Source: Puccinia triticina
Lineage: Eukaryota > Basidiomycota > Pucciniomycetes > Pucciniales > Pucciniaceae
Length of the DNA: 64,000 nt
NCBI RefSeq assembly: GCF_026914185.1
Contig: NC_070562.1
Location: 7,192,001-7,256,000, forward strand
Direction of reading: 5' to 3'
Below, one piece after another: positions 59,704 to 64,000 of the stretch (the stretch's first letter is position 1; every line of letters starts with the position of its first letter). The translations under genes were made by a program, and so were the position numbers. The notes under the pieces were generated by a model that saw only the letters and a program-made list of their open reading frames with translations, was not told the DNA's origin and ran no database searches.

Positions 59704-60608
59704 TTTTGTTTGTTTTTGTCACTTATGTTGAAAGTGCAACTGCCCAGGACTCCATTTCTCACCCAGTCACACATCTTTCACTCCTTTCTCCTCACTCAAG
59801 ATGAATATGCATGTTCACCTTCTCCCCGCAACCTGTCCCACAGTTGTAATATTTTATAAACTCTGCTTTACAGAAGAAATAAACCTCATCAGTTTTCCGT
59901 GCCTGTTCCCTGAGACCAACATCCAGTCTCTTGTAGTGTGTGTGCATTTTTCTACCGCACAAGCTAGCAGCTTTATCCCTCTTTGAGGGCTTCCTCGTCC
60001 TTGTTCTCCACCTCTAAGCTTTTTTCCTTGAGGCCTTTTTCTCACATCCTTGCCGCCTTTTGTTGCAGCTTCAAAAACTTAGGCCCCCTTTGGATCTTGC
60101 AAGGTGGCTGTCTAGTTTTAACTACATATTTCTTCTGCTTGTATTTGAAATCAAATCATCAAGTCAGAGCACAAACCACCCCAACCCACCTTTGCTCCTT
60201 GGTCCAGTCACAAGTTCCCTCAAAATTTTCCCCTCCCTCTCCGTTGCATCTCTTTCTCAAACTGAAAATCTCTCACATAGAGGGGTCATTCCAGTGGGTT
60301 GCTATAGGTTATTTTGTGTGAAAATTCCATTTCTGGGGTTAATTTGACAATATATTTTATGCGTAACAAAGAAGAGGAGTATTTCTCTGTATAGAAACAC
60401 AGGAATAAATACCACACTACCAAAAGGATTGCCGGTGCCAGGGGCGGTGTGAGATGCTGGTTTTGAAAAAAAAAACTAGCAGTTACCCGGGTGCCAACGG
60501 GTACCCCAATTTCAAATTTTCATCTCTAAAATAGTGTGCTTTTTGGCACAACACTCTTATTACAGGGTGTATTACAGAGTGTGCTTTGGTACACTCCTAT
60601 AACCCGCT
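59704..60608. other. C/T-rich spacer
   Basis: Pyrimidine-rich on the plus strand. 60480-60535 has a GGGTACCCC/TTCATCTCTA fragment of the element family at 42252. No supported gene. Confidence 0.4.
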
Positions 60609-61838
60609 AGGGAGGGACTTGCAGGCAATGTCAAGGTTCTTGCGTGAGCAGTAGTACAGGTTGAAACACTGTGCTATGTGCTATTTTTCTCTATCTCCAA
60701 AAATGAAAACCAAGATAAAAGAATTTTCTGATGGACTTACTTTGCGCACTGCAAAAAGCTCTTTGCGCACTGCAAAAAGCTCTTTGCGCACTGTGCAGTG
60801 CGCGAAGTTTGCAAACACTTCGCGCACTGCGCGTGAAGGGCGCAACTTCTTCAAATTATTTTTTGAACAATCAATAAACAAGCTTATTGTTGTCCTCTGT
60901 GAATTTATTTGGAGTTTTTTGAAGCTTTCTTGTATGCTTAAAAATCCCACCAATAAAAAAACAAGTACAGCCATTTGGGGACCTGGAATTCATATTCCCA
61001 CAGGCCAAAAAAACCAAATAATTTAGTGAATCATATTAAATATGGATTTAAAAGTTTTAGAACTTTTTGGCCACTTTGTACAAGGACAAGGCTTTCAAAA
61101 ATCTCAAAATATGCCAAAATGCGCCAGTAAGTGGTGAACTTTCCTAATTTTTGAAAGCCTCATTAATTCTTGCACAAAGTGGCCAAAAAATTCTAAAACT
61201 TTTAACTACATATTTAATATGATTCACTAAATTATTTGGTTTTTTTGGCCGGTGGGAATATGAATTCCAGGTCCCCAAATGGCTGTACTTGTTTTTTTAT
61301 TGGTGGGATTTTTAAGCATACAAGAAAGCTTCAAAAAACTCCAAATAAATTCACAGAGGACAACAATAAGCTTTTCTATTGATTGGACAAAAAATAATTT
61401 GAAAAAGTTGCACCCTTCACGTGCAGTGCGCAAAGAGCTTTTCGCAGTGCGCGAAGTAAGTCTGTTTTCTGAATATTTTTTGATATTATTGCTCCTCCCA
61501 CACCCAAGAAGCAAATCAAAGTTTTCAGCTTCTGTTTACTGCACTTAGAAATCCTCAAATACATGAAATAAGAGAGATTTACCGCTTTTTTTGGCACAGC
61601 TTTCTTACTGCTTAAAACTTCTCTTATTTCATGTATTTGAGGATTTTTAAGTGCAGTACAAGAAGCTGAAAAATCAGATTTTCTTCTTGGGTGTGGGAGG
61701 AGCAATAATATCAAAAAATATTCATAAAATTCCTTTATCTTGGTTTTCATTTTTGGAGATAGAAAAAAATAGCGCATAGCGCAGTGTTTCACCCTGTACT
61801 ACTGCTCAACCTCAACATTGCCTGCAAGTCCCTCCCTG
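60609..61838. mobile_element. Foldback element split by a second element in its left arm
   Basis: Arms beginning GGGAGGGACTTGCAGGCAAT (60609) and ending in its inverse (61838) pair outside and inside the inserted element. With 60732-61472 removed, the remainder is a nearly continuous palindrome of about 490 bp centred near 61590. The right arm at 61466-61740 matches the left arm sequence that resumes after the insertion. Confidence 0.82.
60732..61464. mobile_element. Nested hAT-like foldback element, 733 bp
   Basis: Ends TGGACTTAC and GTAAGTCTG, with exact 8-bp duplication TTTTCTGA (60724-60731, 61465-61472). Termini hold five or more GCGCACTGC/GCAGTGCGC boxes. Long arms (about 300 bp) include AATTCATATTCCCAC and its inverse. 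Same family as 17598-19016. Confidence 0.88.
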
Positions 61839-61839
61839 G

Positions 61840-62590
61840 GAGGGTGCTTGCACCCTGAATCACGGGAGGGACTTGTGTTAAGTTTGCTTTACCTCCTTGG
61901 AGAGGCTTAGGCAAGCTTGGCAGTCATAGAGGCATGAACAAGCCGAGCTTAACAAAGCCTCTCCGAGGAGGCGCAAAGCGTCTCCAAAGGAGAGGCTTAC
62001 CTCTAAAGTCACAACATTGGCCCTACAGACTCGAGAATTTCTGGCAAAAAATACATATTTTATTTTCAAAATGTTTTTAAAAATGTAGTTTTTAGTTTAA
62101 AAAAAATCTGAGTAGACAGCCTTGTAGCCTGCAATCTCAGCTTCCATTTCACAGTATTTTACCTAGCTGACACACATAATTACTAGCCCACTCCACCTAC
62201 TGTGAAGTGGTTCTGGAGAGGTGATCCAGCGGTTTTTGTGCTCAAAATTTGAAATTCCCTGAGCCCGCGCGGGCTCAAAGGGGGGGATTGGGTACAGAAA
62301 TCCACCATGGAACAACATTTACAGGATGTTTCTTACAAGGGGGGATGGATACGGGGGAGTTTGAAGTGGGGGAAAATAAGCTAAGAAGCTTGCCATTCCA
62401 ATGGTGCAAAGGGCGCGGGATGTATCAAAAGGAAACAGGGAGATATTGGGGAAAATGGGGGAGCGTAGGGTCCTCCCTGCCATTTGTCTCGATCCTGTAG
62501 GGCGAGACATGCGACTTTAGAGGCAAGTCCCTCCTTCGGAGGTCGCTACGCTCCCCCGAGGAGGGTACGCTTGTGTTAAGTTTGTGAACA
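61840..62590. repeat. GC-rich hairpin repeats with CTTAAC ends
   Basis: 61843-61890, 61953-62013 and 62518-62585 are GC-rich hairpin modules ending in GTTAAG or starting CGAGCTTAAC. 61897-61948 preserves the uninterrupted form of the insertion site used at 37975. 62470-62540 is the inverse of 37375-37450. Confidence 0.65.
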
Positions 62591-62639
62591 AGCGGAGTTC
62601 GTAAATTGTAGCGTCCGATACATAGGAAATTGAATTTGG

Positions 62640-62945
62640 AATCGTGTCCCAGGCTGGACTAGACAACGTGCTGCGGCGAGTACTGGACAGGCATGTAACA
62701 CTTGTGTTACAACAGCGGTGTATGTATATATTATTCAGGTATGACTCGCTAATCCTATAGATTTCCGTGTAGTGTATGTCCTCAACCCGGGATTGTCCCG
62801 GGATGAGAACTACTGGTCGTGCTGCGGCGAGTCCAGGAGATGCATGTGACATCTATGTCACAACATTTATGTTCACCCTTTTTCAGGTGTGGCGCCTTTC
62901 AAGCCGACACTGGATTGCGCACCTTCCCCAGCCTGGACGATCGTC
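62640..62945 (+). promoter_or_regulatory. Upstream region of paralog copy 5 with two hairpins and the palindrome
   Basis: Two hairpins with perfect 8-bp stems and 2-nt loops: TGTAACAC-TT-GTGTTACA (62694-62711) and TGTGACAT-CT-ATGTCACA (62845-62862), each after GTGCTGCGGCGAGT. The palindrome GACGATCGTC is at 62936-62945, 28 bp before the start codon. Confidence 0.6.
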
Positions 62946-62973
62946 GAGTTACCTGAGTTAATACGGAAGAGAA

Positions 62974-64000
62974 ATGGAAAATCCACCGAGTAACACGCCG
63001 AAGGGACCTGGACCGAACCTCCATCACCTAGGAGGTATTTAAATCTATCAAACTTGTCATCTACCAGCTCATCAAACTCTTAGGCTGACTTTTGAATCCC
63101 TTTCAATCCTGTCTAGAATTGGTTATCCTGGGTTTCGAAAGCCTGATGCGTAAATATGATGAGCTGGGAGGGACGTCTACTCAATATCCGCATCGACGGC
63201 AGGTCTTTGTCCATGAGGACAACTCGATTGAAACTCTCTGCGACCGGCTACAGTCAACACTTCTTCCTCTTCTGAAGTACCACCTCACCACTGTCTTCGA
63301 ATTGCTGGACGCTGTCAGCATGCAGAAAGAACAGGAATCAAGCCTTAGGCGCATATTGGAGATCCAACCAGAACTCGATCACGAGCTCACTGTGATAAGC
63401 TCCGCCTTTCTCGTCATCTGTCCGGAACTCCCATCCGACTCTAATGTAACCCATGACCAGCATCTCAAACAATTCAAGGTTTATAGGCTTTTTTTATTCA
63501 AGAAAGACTTCCTCTCTACAGTTGAGAGGATCTCTCAAGCCTTTCGAGCCGCCTGTGACTACACAGAAATGATGGCGGAATCGAGATGGGCACTCATTGG
63601 TGAAGATGCTTCGTTTCCGTATGAAGGACAAGAAGAACCCGCAGTATATGATATTGAACGCACTATCAAACACTCACAGATGTCTGAAATGGAGGTTATC
63701 GAAGAACGTGGCCTGATGGGAGTCTTTCGGAGCGATTGGTCACTAGACATTCTCAAGAGCCTCGTCGACCCAACTGCTCCCAGGCCAGATGATGAACTCG
63801 AACTATTGACCGACCAACCGCTCATCCAACTCGCTAACTTGTTGATACCCTTGATCAAGCTAATAAGACTGTTTTTCGAGAAAATTTCAAAAAATGGCAT
63901 GAGCTATCAAAGGCTACCATCGCATACCCAAATGAACTCCAAGCAACTCCAATGTTTATGCCAATCTGTTGAAGCTACTTCGGATGTCAAACTGATTTTC
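62974..64000 (+). CDS. Paralog family copy 5, partial at window edge
   Basis: Exon 1 62974-63034 (61 nt, MENPPSNTPKGPGPNLHHLG); exon 2 from 63117 to the window end, open throughout (about 315 residues seen). Starts ELVILGFESLMRKYDELGG and follows copy 4 closely: LRRILEIQPELDHELT, SEMEVIEERG, DQPLIQLANLLIPLIKLIRL, MSYQRLPSHTQMNSKQLQ. The last 80 or so residues lie beyond the window. Confidence 0.82.

Noticed and set aside
1..64000. tRNA genes, rRNA, CRISPR arrays, telomere repeats
   Set aside because: No convincing A/B box pair, rRNA sequence, spaced direct repeats or telomere array was seen by eye; a tRNAscan-SE run would settle tRNAs.
366..64000. TGA reassigned as a sense codon
   Set aside because: Glutaredoxin and paralog copies 3 and 4 end in TGA, so TGA works as a stop in this genome.

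Overview
The window reads as nuclear DNA of a basidiomycete fungus. Genes are split by many short GT-AG introns (about 65-230 bp), they code for conserved eukaryotic housekeeping proteins, and they sit among dense nested DNA transposons. The repeat load and a lineage-type paralog family fit a rust fungus (Puccinia-like). That placement is inference, because no marker gene settles it.

Layout. 1-8.4 kb holds PUS4-type tRNA pseudouridine synthase (+), REX1/RNH70-type RNA exonuclease (-) and an unrecognised acidic-tailed protein (-). 9.5-15.1 kb is transposon territory: a Tc1/mariner MITE, a 4.6 kb Tc1/mariner element with a transposase and a second opposed gene, and a hAT-like MITE. 15.7-17.1 kb is a CAF1/POP2 deadenylase (-). 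17.6-19.0 kb is a foldback element with an 8-bp target duplication. 19.2-25.5 kb has the first member of a five-copy paralog family (-), divergent from SPF1, the ER P5A ATPase (+). 25.5-28.2 kb is minisatellite and MITEs. 28.3-30.5 kb has a dithiol glutaredoxin (-), divergent from paralog copy 2 (+). 31.1-34.8 kb is a doubly nested insertion (a 9-bp-TSD element carrying a PIF/Harbinger element) in the promoter of paralog copy 3. Copy 4 lies at 39.0-40.3 kb and copy 5 runs off the right edge. 42-50 kb is repeats plus one unrecognised disordered-protein gene. 51.0-56.5 kb is a full-length STE6-like ABC transporter whose frame is interrupted by a single TGA. 57-62.6 kb is repeats, including a covarying hairpin array and a foldback element with a second element inserted in one arm.

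The housekeeping genes act in RNA maturation and decay (PUS4, REX1, CAF1), ER membrane P5A transport (SPF1), thiol redox control (GRX) and membrane export (ABC). They do not form one pathway. The least ordinary content is the paralog family with an invariant 61-nt first exon and a palindromic promoter motif, and the mobile elements landing in and around its promoters. Exon boundaries are my own readings; each multi-exon gene for which I give a complete start-to-stop model sums to a whole number of codons. Genes whose start or some junctions are unresolved say so.
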